Notes under the pieces: generated by a model
What the model was told of the DNA's origin: nothing
Seen by the model: the letters and a program-made list of their open reading frames with translations, nothing else
Databases searched by the model: none
Shown: positions 44,401-52,940 of the stretch, one piece after another
How positions within the stretch are numbered: position 1 is the first letter of the stretch
Layout: each line of letters begins with the position of its first letter
Translations under genes and position numbers: made by a program
NCBI GenBank assembly: GCA_963675945.1
Contig: OY780932.1
Span: forward strand, 3,782,001-3,846,000
DNA length: 64,000 bases
From: G963556115 sp963675945
GTDB taxonomy: Bacteria; Planctomycetota; SZUA-567
Direction: 5' to 3'

Positions 44401-45143
44401 CTGGCGGTTGCCACTGCCTTCTCAGGCTCTCTGAGTTTGATCCAGGTAGAACGGAGTACCCTGAGTATATTCAGCGGCAGATCGTTAAACGCTGCCACCT
44501 TGTCTGCATAGTACTTCATTTTCTCCTGATTATTATTCCAGATAAAGAACTCTAGAGCCGAATAGTAACTATCCATTGTCTGCTCAATGCTGGCAATTTT
44601 TTCGCGTATCTCAGCAACACCGGTCATATTGAGCTGCCACTGCTGATAGGTTTGAATATTTTCGAGCAGCTTGAGTCGCTCCGGACTGTCCTTAGGGAGC
44701 AAACTCAGCTTGTACTCGGTAAATTCTACCGCTTTTTTTAGTTCCCCAAGGCGCACCGAGAGATTGATCAGCTCGTCGATATTCTTCTTCTTGTCCTTCT
44801 CCAACAGCGCTACCGCATCTTCAAATTTGGAATTTTCAATATACAGAGGTAATATTTCTTTCGCAACCTTCTCAATATTTCCGCCCCGCTCGAGATAGTC
44901 GTCAAGCACCTTCAACGCAGTCTCAGGCTGGTTATCGGCATTATACCCCTTGGCCAGCTCTACCACCGTGCGGTAATCGAGCGGATTCTTCTTGATTACC
45001 GACTCGAGTTTAGCTTCCGCACTCTGAATCTTTCCAGACCGCGCCAGCAATACCCCCTGCTCCTTCTCATTCGGCAGAAAGATGATCACCACCATGATTA
45101 TCACCGCGGCAAAAGCAATAAGATGCCATATTTTTAAATTCAT
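41481..45143 (-). CDS. pelB: Giant TPR protein, PelB N-terminal-like
   Basis: Periplasm-facing TPR superhelix of 1220 aa with one N-terminal membrane helix (about 6-24, IAFAAVIIMVVIIFLP). Nearly the whole remainder is TPR-like helix pairs, for example LEWTNQKELLLKEL and YLSFGENQQALQAYLKAD. GAGGGG lies 6 nt before the ATG. In Pel systems the TPR scaffold of PelB binds the PelA hydrolase/deacetylase and guides the polymer to the pore. It is the first gene of the operon. The barrel part is encoded separately downstream. It exceeds the whole of P. aeruginosa PelB in length while lacking the barrel. Confidence 0.85.
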   Translation of the reverse strand: MNLKIWHLIAFAAVIIMVVIIFLPNEKEQGVLLARSGKIQSAEAKLESVIKKNPLDYRTVVELAKGYNADNQPETALKVLDDYLERGGNIEKVAKEILPLYIENSKFEDAVALLEKDKKKNIDELINLSVRLGELKKAVEFTEYKLSLLPKDSPERLKLLENIQTYQQWQLNMTGVAEIREKIASIEQTMDSYYSALEFFIWNNNQEKMKYYADKVAAFNDLPLNILRVLRSTWIKLREPEKAVATARKVITSDDADYADWLNYITLLEWTNQKELLLKELKVAIGKYPEKLDLYWKILAVLPNDGKSLQRAEYEQRLFALNGDLGLLIDAAQIYRNNKMQDKVVALYRKALADKELFKRNQQSLAIDIFLAEAYLALGKEKESERYFEQVYQALLQGDPNAISEDIFFAAADYAKKAGKKREQADIYMRLYQRSNNLQVLLDARNLYAEMGADAEALKIDKKLLALGKLNYYEKLQMLELYLKAGDKAGAQTVAELLYQEALTAGSGAEDDLYWSALDATAKLGNKSIRARILQKFYQQSRNPELLREAAAILKEEKKYQDLLAIYRELKKNKQLSAYDVSELFGVYAELKLDTSLKELTESVYAQAIKSSSLDKEREHYYQLMEYLPRFGLEQQRVKLLEKYAAGGDIESAISLAGYYIEKGEYAKAKQELTKILASTGLDKKLRLQAEEQLANLYATEFYATQDPQQRLQIMAGAGSEVIAGVIKELEADMYTLSGAELSARRQVIDNFRQLQIEVAFLKKNYIRVDQLVSELYNPDSAVYLNLASLYFNAGEEDSARRYFAKVLGTKGFSADQYSLLGYLYLSFGENQQALQAYLKADDMTSGLNKDIRLGLADVYGRLGEAEKQYRIVDFYTTFPKAKVADWVRAADARAEHNDYVGEYTVLQQATARLPESSLLLAKLVSRLVSFGREAEAVTYAKRLEGLKVSKVETDLLTVGYGLLDVGQVREAGRMFAVASNIDPKNKEARLALARFFVACFQYPQAHRIYLAYLQAYPDEASVWYEYGVLKQSAGFVGAVEAFTRAKELLQNGKQGAGELSMLASIAYYLGKPDAALAQARYAHELDRKNDGYELNLAELYNSYNYPKYTAQAVAAAGENEFNAARRDNILAEAELLSRRFLDGITELKKVLALEPDNSSAQLAKGYSEVEIGAWIESSRDLIAGELSNKNEQQSRLARYLQRPSPDSIEDVVLPELEEN

Positions 45144-45652
45144 CTACTACCCCTCAAACCGGTATTTACGCCGGATACAATCGTAATAATAAGCTGAAAA
45201 CAGCCCGCTCTCAGTACATATCGACAACTAAAATACTATTTCTTAATTATCTTTACAACTCTACTCGTAAAGTCTGTCCCACCTCAACCATCCACTCCTA
45301 GGCTCACCCCTCCCGGATCTTGCTTACACTGCACATACACTCTAATTTGCTGCATATTTATATATTAAGCCTGCAGCAAGCATTCATATGATCAAAACCT
45401 AAAATTTCATAATAATCATTATCCCTAAAATTTTATCGCCAGATAACGAGGCTACCAACTAATGTTCAAATGTAACTGGATATATCATCAATCCAATCTA
45501 CATCCAACTCAAAAGAACATTTGACATTTATAGTAATAGAGTATATAAGTGAATTCTCCAAAAGATTATACACAACCGTAAATCTGCCGCGACAATACCC
45601 ATCTCGGTAATTACCGGAACATTTTTTATCACTAGAAAAAAAGGTCTATTCC
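45144..45652. other. Divergent intergenic region between pel operon and DUF4328 gene
   Basis: These 509 AT-rich bp hold no gene. They should contain the pel operon promoter (minus) and the DUF4328 promoter (plus). A Fur-box-like palindrome at 45405-45423 lies between two direct copies of CTAAAATTT (45399 and 45425); see separate entry. Confidence 0.6.
45405..45423. promoter_or_regulatory. Fur-box-like sequence upstream of the pel operon
   Basis: The 19-mer TTTCATAATAATCATTATC matches 15 of 19 positions of the classical Fur consensus GATAATGATAATCATTATC. It lies about 260 bp upstream of both flanking genes. AT-richness makes a chance match quite possible, and no fur gene is in the window. Confidence 0.3.
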
Positions 45653-46459
45653 ATGGATACCCTCTCATTATCCTGTTATCAGCCGGGAAAACCGGCGACC
45701 AGACTGGTCAGCTTATTCCTTATCCTGCTCATTATCGCCTCTGGCGCTAGTATGCTGCTCAAGCTGAATTTCACAGCCAAGGTAAACCGCATCAACACGC
45801 TTATCCATACCATGTCTGAAGAAGAATTCAAAAATAAGGAGATAAGTGCTGAGAGTCGAGCCGAGGTTGACAAGTTACTCGCCGAAGCGCTGGAGTTTCA
45901 AGGTGCCAATATCAGCCTCTTCTGGTTTGTCATCATTCTCAGTTTCGGAGTTTTAATAACCTTCTGCTATTGGGTATACCGGATGAATAAGAATACCAGA
46001 GCACTCGGAATAAACGGACTGAAGTACACCCCATTCTGGGCTGTAGCGTGGAATCTTGTTCCGCTACTCTTCTTCTGGAAGCCCTTCCTCGCGGTAAAAG
46101 AGATCTGGCAGGCCAACCAACCAGGAACCGACTGGCGGCAGAATCGCCTGCCCCTTATCTTCTTCCTCTGGTGGTTTAGCTTCATCCTCCTGGCGGTCGC
46201 TGGCATGAGTAGTCTTCTGGACAACCCGGAATTCACCCAGATAGATGAGATCATCTACGCCTCAACTACTTTTACCATTCTCTATGGGATCAAACTTATC
46301 TACACCGCCCTGACCCTGGCAGTCGTGATCAAAATTCAGCAGGCGCAAAACCGAATTTACGCCGCCGAACAGATACGGTTACAAGATAGGACAAAATCAA
46401 CTGAAGGGGTCATACCGACAGCTTCCGAGGTTGCCAACAAATCCTGGAAACAGCAATAA
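45653..46459 (+). CDS. DUF4328 family membrane protein
   Basis: Multi-pass membrane protein of 268 aa with about five hydrophobic segments (about 20-40, 85-108, 125-145, 165-185, 205-230). The KYTPFWAVAWNLVPLLFFWKPF and LAVKEIWQAN segments are characteristic of the DUF4328 family, whose function is unknown. It has a weak ribosome-binding site (AAGGT) 8 nt before the ATG. It is the first gene of a plus-strand pair with ogt, separated by 82 bp and divergent from pel. No catalytic motif is seen. Confidence 0.8.
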   Translation: MDTLSLSCYQPGKPATRLVSLFLILLIIASGASMLLKLNFTAKVNRINTLIHTMSEEEFKNKEISAESRAEVDKLLAEALEFQGANISLFWFVIILSFGVLITFCYWVYRMNKNTRALGINGLKYTPFWAVAWNLVPLLFFWKPFLAVKEIWQANQPGTDWRQNRLPLIFFLWWFSFILLAVAGMSSLLDNPEFTQIDEIIYASTTFTILYGIKLIYTALTLAVVIKIQQAQNRIYAAEQIRLQDRTKSTEGVIPTASEVANKSWKQQ

Positions 46460-46541
46460 ACCCGCGGCTCTATATTTTAATTGCAGCCCGAGATCAAACA
46501 GATAAAAGTTATAATTACACAGAGACAAAGGATTACAGACG

Positions 46542-47075
46542 ATGAATTACTGCTTTATTGATACTGCTATCTCCAGACTACTGTTACTTGCTGAAAATTC
46601 TAAATTACGGCGTATTAGTTTTTATAGCGCAGAAACTGCCGGAATTGAATTAGGAGCCGACTGGATTGAGGACATTTCTACTTTTACCAGTATTATAGAA
46701 CAACTCCAGGAGTATGTTGCAGGCAAGCGTCAGAAATTTGCTGTAGACTTTGTCTTGAGCGGAACTGCTTTCCAGCAGGAGGTCTGGAGTAAATTACTGG
46801 AGATTCCCTACGGTCAGACCAGTAGCTACCAGGAGATTGCTGGTGCTCTGGGCAGGCCGAACGCCGCCCGGGCGGTAGGCTCTGCCTGTCGGCTCAATCC
46901 GTTACCACTAATCATACCCTGCCACCGGGTTATCGGAAGTAGCGGCAAGCTAACCGGCTTTGCCGGTGGACTTACAATCAAAGAACGTTTACTCCAGCTC
47001 GAACAACAGAGCAATCAAAACGTACATGCCAAATATAATAATAACAAAAAACTGCCTTCTCCCGAGAACCAGTAA
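46542..47075 (+). CDS. ogt: Methylated-DNA--[protein]-cysteine S-methyltransferase
   Basis: Suicide DNA-repair protein of 177 aa that transfers alkyl groups from O6-alkylguanine to its own cysteine. The active-site motif PCHRV places C127 in the right context (LPLIIPCHRVIGSSG), the DNA-binding helix lies around SSYQEIAGALGRPNAARAVG, and FQQEVWSKLLEIPYGQTSSY is family-typical. The length matches the Ogt class without an Ada domain. The stop codon lies within a bidirectional terminator shared with the convergent nifV. It has no link to nitrogen fixation. Confidence 0.93.
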   Translation: MNYCFIDTAISRLLLLAENSKLRRISFYSAETAGIELGADWIEDISTFTSIIEQLQEYVAGKRQKFAVDFVLSGTAFQQEVWSKLLEIPYGQTSSYQEIAGALGRPNAARAVGSACRLNPLPLIIPCHRVIGSSGKLTGFAGGLTIKERLLQLEQQSNQNVHAKYNNNKKLPSPENQ

Positions 47076-47086
47076 GAAGGCAGTTT
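47049..47086. terminator. Bidirectional terminator between ogt and nifV
   Basis: A 12-bp perfect stem (AAACTGCCTTCT / AGAAGGCAGTTT) with a 14-nt loop; the left arm is inside the ogt 3' end. A-rich and T-rich flanks serve both directions, ending the ogt and nif transcripts. Confidence 0.8.
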
Positions 47087-47113
47087 ATTATACTATTTCT
47101 AAATTATACTGAG

Positions 47114-48214
47114 TTATACCGACAGTTCATCCAGACAACGCCAGAGCGGTTTATCTTCCTGTACCGCTTTCTGCTGCGCCAAAGCAAGAATATCTCTAGC
47201 TTGAGAACGGGTCAAAAGGATACCCCGCTGACGAAAGTAATGAACTACCGATGACGAACCGCTATGCCTACCGACTACGATACTCCTAGTATTCCCGATC
47301 TCTTCAGGGGCGAAGGGTTCGTATGCCCGTTTATCACAGAGCATCGCATTGACATGCACCCCGGATTCATGGGCAAAGACATTCTTACCCACCAGCGGCT
47401 TATTTACCGGAAGCGCCACTCCACTCATCTCCTCGACCGCTTCGGAGAGCAATTTAAGACGTTTGCAAGAGATATTACAGTCAATATTATGAAATTTTTT
47501 AAGCCCCACTACTACCTCAGCGAGAGGGGCATTACCTGCACGCTCCCCGAGTCCGTTAACGGTTACGTCCGCACAGGTAGCACCACCTCTAATAGCAGCA
47601 AGGGTATTGGCCGTAGCCAATCCCAAGTCATTATGAGCATGAAATCCCAGTTCGATAGCATAAACCCGGCTGGCAATCCTAGAAAATATCTCGAAGGTTC
47701 TGAATGGATCCAGCAGTCCTACCGTATCTGCTAAGCGCACCCGATCTGCTCCAGCCTCCTTAGCACAAGTAATACAATTAATAATAAAATCATTATCCGC
47801 CCGAGCCACATCCTGCAGGCCGACACTGACAAAGGCGAATTCCTTCTTTGCACGCTGCACATAGGTTGTAATCTTATCGAGCACCACCTTCTTAGGCATC
47901 TCCACGATCTGCATATGCAGTTGCGAAACCGGTACCGAGAGGTGTATAGCCTCAACCTTACAGCGCAGCGCAGCCGCCAGATCGGTCTCGCATGCTCGTG
48001 CCCATACCGTAAAGCGACAACTACCTGCATGTTCCCGAACGATATCATTGATATTTTCAATCTCTGCTTCGCCCATAGCCGGGATACCGATCTCCATCTC
48101 AGCAACACCTGACTGTGCTATCATCCCGGCAAGAGTTATCCGCTGACGCGGCGTAAAAGCGACTCCTGCCATCTGTTCACCATCGCGCAATGTTGTATCA
48201 ATCAGGTATTTCAT
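47114..48214 (-). CDS. nifV: Homocitrate synthase
   Basis: Condenses acetyl-CoA with 2-oxoglutarate to make homocitrate, the organic ligand of FeMo-co. At 366 aa it has the usual NifV length. The HMGL-like TIM barrel begins with DTTLRDGEQMAGVAF (metal-binding D and catalytic R), and has EIGIPAMGEAE, FHAHNDLGLATAN (metal histidines) and VNGLGERAGNAPL. Context as the last gene of the nif operon separates it from leuA. AGGAG lies 6 nt before the ATG. Terminator at 47049-47086 downstream. Confidence 0.93.
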   Translation of the reverse strand: MKYLIDTTLRDGEQMAGVAFTPRQRITLAGMIAQSGVAEMEIGIPAMGEAEIENINDIVREHAGSCRFTVWARACETDLAAALRCKVEAIHLSVPVSQLHMQIVEMPKKVVLDKITTYVQRAKKEFAFVSVGLQDVARADNDFIINCITCAKEAGADRVRLADTVGLLDPFRTFEIFSRIASRVYAIELGFHAHNDLGLATANTLAAIRGGATCADVTVNGLGERAGNAPLAEVVVGLKKFHNIDCNISCKRLKLLSEAVEEMSGVALPVNKPLVGKNVFAHESGVHVNAMLCDKRAYEPFAPEEIGNTRSIVVGRHSGSSSVVHYFRQRGILLTRSQARDILALAQQKAVQEDKPLWRCLDELSV

Positions 48215-48278
48215 AAAAAACTCCTAAGAAGAAGTATAACCAATAATGTTGCAACCATCTACGTTAAACGGCAAATTA

Positions 48279-48584
48279 TCAAGTAATCAGCAGATCCTCT
48301 GCAGCTTCACCTTCTTCCAACGCATCAAGAATTTGATCAAGTTTATCCTCGGAATCAATACCTCCGTACCAGAAATTATGTGGATATACCACCAGCGCCG
48401 GCCCACGGTCGCAGACCTTGAGACAGCCACATGCAGTTACCTGCGCATTGAGACCACGATCAAGGATCTCCTCTTCCAGATATGGCAGGTAATTTGCTGC
48501 TCCCTGCTTGTTACACACGCCCTGCGCTTCCCCTGACACCCTGAAGCTATTACATACAAAGATATGAAAATCTGGTTTCTCCAT
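48279..48584 (-). CDS. Thioredoxin-like [2Fe-2S] ferredoxin of the nif operon
   Basis: Small redox protein of 101 aa. The ATG at 48584 is preferred over the GTG before it. Cysteines C11, C24, C54 and C58 fit the thioredoxin-like [2Fe-2S] ferredoxin pattern (FVCNSFR, GVCNKQG, CLKVC); an extra C52 is adjacent. The FWYGGI segment near residue 75 is also typical. Related ferredoxins are found in group III nif operons between nifB and nifV, but the partner, whether nitrogenase maturation or electron supply, is not proven. Confidence 0.88.
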   Translation of the reverse strand: MEKPDFHIFVCNSFRVSGEAQGVCNKQGAANYLPYLEEEILDRGLNAQVTACGCLKVCDRGPALVVYPHNFWYGGIDSEDKLDQILDALEEGEAAEDLLIT

Positions 48585-48672
48585 CACACTCTCCTCTTTA
48601 CTCGTTCACTAGCCAAACACCTAAAAATGTATCCACAAAATAGCACACTTCTATATTATCGGTACCACAACG

Positions 48673-49929
48673 CTACGCGCAACCTGTCCCACAACCGGAG
48701 CAACCACCCTCACCACACCCAGTAATTCTCTTAGGAGCACGGATAACCTTGCCTTTATAGACCGCATCAAGTCCTTCCTCAACCAGCCCTTCCATCTCAA
48801 TGCATTTTACCCCAGCCACAGTCAGTGTCTCTCGTGGCGAGTCACCGAGACCTGAACAAAGAAGCGCCCGGCAATCGGATATTACCTTTACCAACTCGCT
48901 CCAACGAGCAGCTCCCAAGCCCCTAGGCGGACACTGCCGTCTTTCAAACGGTTCATATCCAGATTTATCCTCCTTCTCCCTGAATATCCAGAGATAAGGT
49001 GCCTCTCCGAGATGGCTGTTTACCAACGCTCCTTCACGGCTCGCCACCGCGACACACGGTTGCTCCTGACAATCGGTATTCTTCGCTTCTTCCAGACTCA
49101 TAATAATCTCCTTGGTAGCTTCCTCTCCGAGTAATCCGGCTGCATCAGCCCGGCAGCGCATACAATGTGCCATCTGCGGCAAATACTTCCTGGCCACATC
49201 ACGTATCTTATTCATAAACTCAGGTTTTGGCTGCTCTTTATCTGCGAACTTTGTTCCTGCAACCGGAAAGAGCGGCATAAGATTGAGAATACTCGCTCCC
49301 AGTTCCTTTGCTTTCTTGGCCACGACATCAGTAACATGGTCATTCACACCCGGCACCACAATCATATTGACCTTGACACTCACCCCGGTCTGAGCAATCT
49401 TTTCGACCGCCTCAAGCTGACGCTGAAGGAGCAAACTCGCCCCGGCCTCACCACGATAGATCGTACCATTATCATTGACCCATTCGTAAATCTCTGCCCC
49501 AATATCGGAAGTCGGAGCACATATAGTTATAGTCACATGGCTCACCTGGAGTTCAGCAAGCTCGTCGATATACGGTGCCACACCCAGACCATTGGTAGCG
49601 ATACAGAGGAGCATCTCAGGATACTTCTGACGAACCAGACGCAATGTCCGCATGGTCTCCTCAGGATTGGCAAACGGGTCTCCAGGTCCGGCAATTCCAA
49701 CAACACTCAGCTTGGGCTGGAGTTCAATCAACTTCTCCAGCCAGACCATAGACTGCTCCGGTGTCAAAACCGAACTGGTCACTCCCGGTCTAGTCTCATT
49801 AGCGCAATCATACTTACGGTTACAGAAGCCACACTTGATATTACACTTAGGGGCAACCGGCAGATGTACTCTGCCATACTCATGGCGTGCCTTGGCATTA
49901 AAACATGGATGCTTATCGTGATCAATCAT
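48673..49929 (-). CDS. nifB: FeMo-cofactor core synthase NifB
   Basis: Radical-SAM enzyme of 418 aa that builds the 8Fe core cluster (NifB-co). The start at 49929 (MIDHDKHPCF) has GAGGG 7 nt upstream; the longer frame from 50076 would overlap nifN and is rejected. The SAM-cluster motif CNIKCGFC has C29, C33 and C36, followed by NRKYDCANETRPG. A C-terminal NifX-like domain (about 290-390) is present, and the protein ends in a Gly/Cys-rich tail (CGEGGCSGCGTGC). The C-terminal NifX-like domain marks it as a full-length bacterial type. It lies between nifN and the ferredoxin gene. Confidence 0.94.
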   Translation of the reverse strand: MIDHDKHPCFNAKARHEYGRVHLPVAPKCNIKCGFCNRKYDCANETRPGVTSSVLTPEQSMVWLEKLIELQPKLSVVGIAGPGDPFANPEETMRTLRLVRQKYPEMLLCIATNGLGVAPYIDELAELQVSHVTITICAPTSDIGAEIYEWVNDNGTIYRGEAGASLLLQRQLEAVEKIAQTGVSVKVNMIVVPGVNDHVTDVVAKKAKELGASILNLMPLFPVAGTKFADKEQPKPEFMNKIRDVARKYLPQMAHCMRCRADAAGLLGEEATKEIIMSLEEAKNTDCQEQPCVAVASREGALVNSHLGEAPYLWIFREKEDKSGYEPFERRQCPPRGLGAARWSELVKVISDCRALLCSGLGDSPRETLTVAGVKCIEMEGLVEEGLDAVYKGKVIRAPKRITGCGEGGCSGCGTGCA

Positions 49930-50044
49930 AATACTACCCTCACCCTCTGTTTGCGGACTTGAGCCAAAGGTTACTAAGTCTGCAAAAAATCTCTTTATAG
50001 AAGAAGTCGAGCTCACACTCCCGTATACACCAAGAGCCCTTTCG

Positions 50045-51400
50045 TTACATATATGTGTAGCCCCACTCACCATCATGCTGTCTCTGTTCGATTACTGCGT
50101 TTACAATACGGTCGAAAAGCTCCTGCGTACCGCGGTAACCGATATGCCCCACTCGCGCGCCGCCGAAACGGTCATGAATCGGAAAGCCGACGCGAATAAG
50201 TGGAATCTTAAGTTTACGGCTGAGCATATAGCCCTTGCTGTTACCAATGAGCAGATCCGGCTTGAACTTCTCGATAGCCTCGCCCATATCCTCAAAATCG
50301 GAGTTATCCAGAATCACGGTATCAGCACTACCTACATCACCCAGTTTTTTGATCTCACCCGCAAGTTTACCACTCATACCTCCGGATACTACTGCCACCG
50401 TTTTTATGCCGATCTCACCCAGGAGTGCGGTTATGCCGTAGACCATGTCCTCATCGCCGAAGACTACCGCCTGCTTACCGAAGATATACTTATGCGCGTC
50501 AACATAGGCGTCTATCAGCCTGCCGCGTTCCGCCGCCAGCCACTCTGGAGCCGGTTTACCGGTCAGATACTCCAGAGTATCGATAAAGCGATCGGTATTA
50601 CGTACGCCGATAGGCATCCCCAGACGATAATTCTCAACCCCATGCTCCTCTTTGAGGTACACCCCGGCAGAGTCCTTGTCACCGACACAGCTATAGAGTT
50701 CGATACTGCCCGCGCTGTCTCCAGCTCGCTTTACCAGATCTACCCCGGTACCACCTTCGGCGATCGGTCTATACTCATCCCAAGAAGGGCCGTCCAGAGT
50801 ATCAGAATAATCAGGGAACATTATATAATTATCATTGAAAGCTCTGAGTATTTCCTTCAAGTAACGCAGGTCTGTCGGCGAAATCATCGCTGGGAACACA
50901 TTTACATTATTGGTCTTGAATCCGGTTTTCTGAGCAAGACCGGCAATAGCCCTGGTCGTTGCAAAAAAACCATCTGCATGTGTGCCAGAATAACTCGGAG
51001 TGGAGACATTTACCATATCCGGCAGTTCAACTCCCACATGCTCTTTCTTGTACATATGAAGCAGCATCTTGATATCATCGCCGATAGTCTCCGAGAGGCA
51101 GGTTGTTGCAATCCCGAGTAACTCCGGCTTGTACTGCTCCAGCACATTGTCTACCGCTGTGGCAAAATTCTTACCGCCACCAAATATCGCTGTATTCTCA
51201 GTAAAGTTTGAAGAAGCAATATCAATAGGTTCACGGTAATGGCTGATCATATATCTGCGGATATAAGTTGCGCATCCCTGTGAGCCATGGAGTAGAGACA
51301 TAGCCCCTCTTATCCCTTTAAACGCCAGACACGCTCCAAAAGGCGTACATAACTTACATGCATTTCTCGAAACACCTCTATCTTCATTGGCTTTTATCAT
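50045..51400 (-). CDS. nifN: FeMo-cofactor scaffold subunit NifN
   Basis: Beta-type scaffold subunit of 451 aa that joins NifE to mature the FeMo cofactor. The ATG at 51400 has GGAG 6 nt upstream; the start at 51412 is weaker. Family motifs include CKLCTPFGACLAFKGIRGAM, HGSQGCATYIRRY and IATTCLSETIGDD, with the P-cluster-like cysteines in corresponding places, and RLGMPIGVRNTDRFIDTL. It is a separate gene from nifE (no fusion). It lies between nifE and nifB. Confidence 0.92.
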   Translation of the reverse strand: MIKANEDRGVSRNACKLCTPFGACLAFKGIRGAMSLLHGSQGCATYIRRYMISHYREPIDIASSNFTENTAIFGGGKNFATAVDNVLEQYKPELLGIATTCLSETIGDDIKMLLHMYKKEHVGVELPDMVNVSTPSYSGTHADGFFATTRAIAGLAQKTGFKTNNVNVFPAMISPTDLRYLKEILRAFNDNYIMFPDYSDTLDGPSWDEYRPIAEGGTGVDLVKRAGDSAGSIELYSCVGDKDSAGVYLKEEHGVENYRLGMPIGVRNTDRFIDTLEYLTGKPAPEWLAAERGRLIDAYVDAHKYIFGKQAVVFGDEDMVYGITALLGEIGIKTVAVVSGGMSGKLAGEIKKLGDVGSADTVILDNSDFEDMGEAIEKFKPDLLIGNSKGYMLSRKLKIPLIRVGFPIHDRFGGARVGHIGYRGTQELFDRIVNAVIEQRQHDGEWGYTYM

Positions 51401-51441
51401 CTCACTCTCCATTTCTTGGTAACCTTACTACGCCCTTCACC

Positions 51442-52788
51442 TTATTCTCCGGTTTTCACCCGCTTCTTGAACTGCCATACCGGGCTCATAACCGAAGAAT
51501 GTACCTCCCGCGCAAAGGCTAGCATACCAATAAACCCACCCAACGGAATCTTACGCTCATGATTATGATCACAAAAACCTGCACCGAGCTTGAAGGCGAG
51601 TGGTCGCTCCTTTACCCCGCCGATAAAGATATCAATATTCTTCTCGCGCATAAAATATGAGAGTTCCACCGGGTTGGTATCGTCCACCAGAATCGTCCCC
51701 GGATCACAGAGTTCTCTAAGCTGCTCATAATCCTCATTGTTACCGGTCTGTGAGCCGACTAACACTGCCTGCATCCCAATAGTGCGCAGACTCCTGACCA
51801 GGGAGAAGGCCTTGAAGGCACCTCCGGTATATACCGCTGCGCACTTACCTTCTAAATCTTTCTTTATTTCAAGAAGCTGTGGATAAATCTCGGCTATCTC
51901 CGCCGCCACCAGCTCCCTTGTTTTCTCTTTTATCTCTTCAGAATCAAACTTATCAGCGACGTCATAGAGTGCGCTGGCCGTATCCTCAATTCCAACATAT
52001 GATACCCTGATATAGGGTATGCCATATTTCTGCTGCATGTCCTTGGCCAGATGAGTCATTGAGCCTGAACACTGTACGATGTTGAGTGCCGCCCCATGCG
52101 CTTTACAGATATCATTTACGCGCCCATCGCCGGTTATGGTAGCAACCACCTCCACACCCATTCTTTCATAATACGAACGGATAATCTCCGTCTCATTGGC
52201 GATATTAAAATCGCCCAGAATATTAACACTATACTTACTTATTCCACTGATGTCACCAGTACCAACCAGCTCTCCCAGCGCATCGCATGCCGCCTTATAG
52301 CCATCCTTCTTGGTACCCTTGAACCCTTCAGACATCACTGGCAATACCCTGATCCCGGTCTCCTTCTCCACTTTCTTGCATACCGCTTTCATATCATCAC
52401 CGATAATTCCAACAATACAGGTGGAGTAGACAAAAGCCGCCTCGGGCTTATACTTTTCAATTAGAGTAGTGAGCGACTCATAGAGCTTCTTCTCGCCTCC
52501 GTAGATCACCTCTTTCTCAGTCAGATCGGTACAGAAACTCATCCGGTGCAACTGTCTGCCGCTGGAGGTCGCTCCTCTAATGTCCCAGGTATAACTGGCA
52601 CAACCAATCGGCCCATGAATAAGATGCAGAGCATCTGTAATAGGATAAAGTACAACTCGCGAACCACAGAATACACAGGCACGTTGGCTTACAGACCCAG
52701 CGAGTGAATTTTTCCCACACTCCATCTCAAAATTCTTAGCATCAGTACGATGAATCTGCTTCTTACGCTTCTCTAGAATACCGTCCAT
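51442..52788 (-). CDS. nifE: FeMo-cofactor scaffold subunit NifE
   Basis: Alpha-type scaffold subunit of 448 aa on which the NifB product is converted to FeMo-co. Motifs: ACVFCGSRVVLYPITDALHL, HGPIGCASYTWDIRG, STCIVGIIGDDM, with scaffold cysteines retained, and IDIFIGGVKERPLAFKLG near the C-terminus. The FeMo-co-ligand histidine context of NifD is replaced, as expected for NifE. AGGAG precedes it. A long-range inverted repeat lies just upstream. It follows nifK and precedes nifN. Confidence 0.92.
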   Translation of the reverse strand: MDGILEKRKKQIHRTDAKNFEMECGKNSLAGSVSQRACVFCGSRVVLYPITDALHLIHGPIGCASYTWDIRGATSSGRQLHRMSFCTDLTEKEVIYGGEKKLYESLTTLIEKYKPEAAFVYSTCIVGIIGDDMKAVCKKVEKETGIRVLPVMSEGFKGTKKDGYKAACDALGELVGTGDISGISKYSVNILGDFNIANETEIIRSYYERMGVEVVATITGDGRVNDICKAHGAALNIVQCSGSMTHLAKDMQQKYGIPYIRVSYVGIEDTASALYDVADKFDSEEIKEKTRELVAAEIAEIYPQLLEIKKDLEGKCAAVYTGGAFKAFSLVRSLRTIGMQAVLVGSQTGNNEDYEQLRELCDPGTILVDDTNPVELSYFMREKNIDIFIGGVKERPLAFKLGAGFCDHNHERKIPLGGFIGMLAFAREVHSSVMSPVWQFKKRVKTGE

Positions 52789-52808
52789 AATAACACTCTC
52801 CTATGCAA

Positions 52809-52867
52809 CAAAGCGCCTTTTAACTCAAGAAACACAGGTAAAAACATATAAGTCAGTAGGCGCTTTG
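52809..52867 (-). promoter_or_regulatory. Long-loop inverted repeat in the nifK-nifE leader
   Basis: Perfect 10-bp arms CAAAGCGCCT and AGGCGCTTTG separated by 39 nt, between nifK and nifE. On the minus strand the second arm ends just before TTGTTGC and the nifE ribosome-binding site. It may tune read-through or protect processed mRNA. Confidence 0.4.
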
Positions 52868-52940
52868 GTATTCATCTAAAAATAGCCCGCGAGCTGTACC
52901 ACGAAAGGAACCACTAAAATTACTTCAATTTACTTCCGCA

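Noticed and set aside
41481..45143. Interpretation of the giant TPR protein as cellulose-export BcsC
   Set aside because: No bcsA/bcsB-like glycosyltransferase is present, while PelD, PelE, PelF and PelG features are clear, so a PelB role fits better.
49930..50076. Longer NifB start at 50076
   Set aside because: It would overlap nifN, adds residues with no NifB similarity, and the ATG at 49929 has a good ribosome-binding site.
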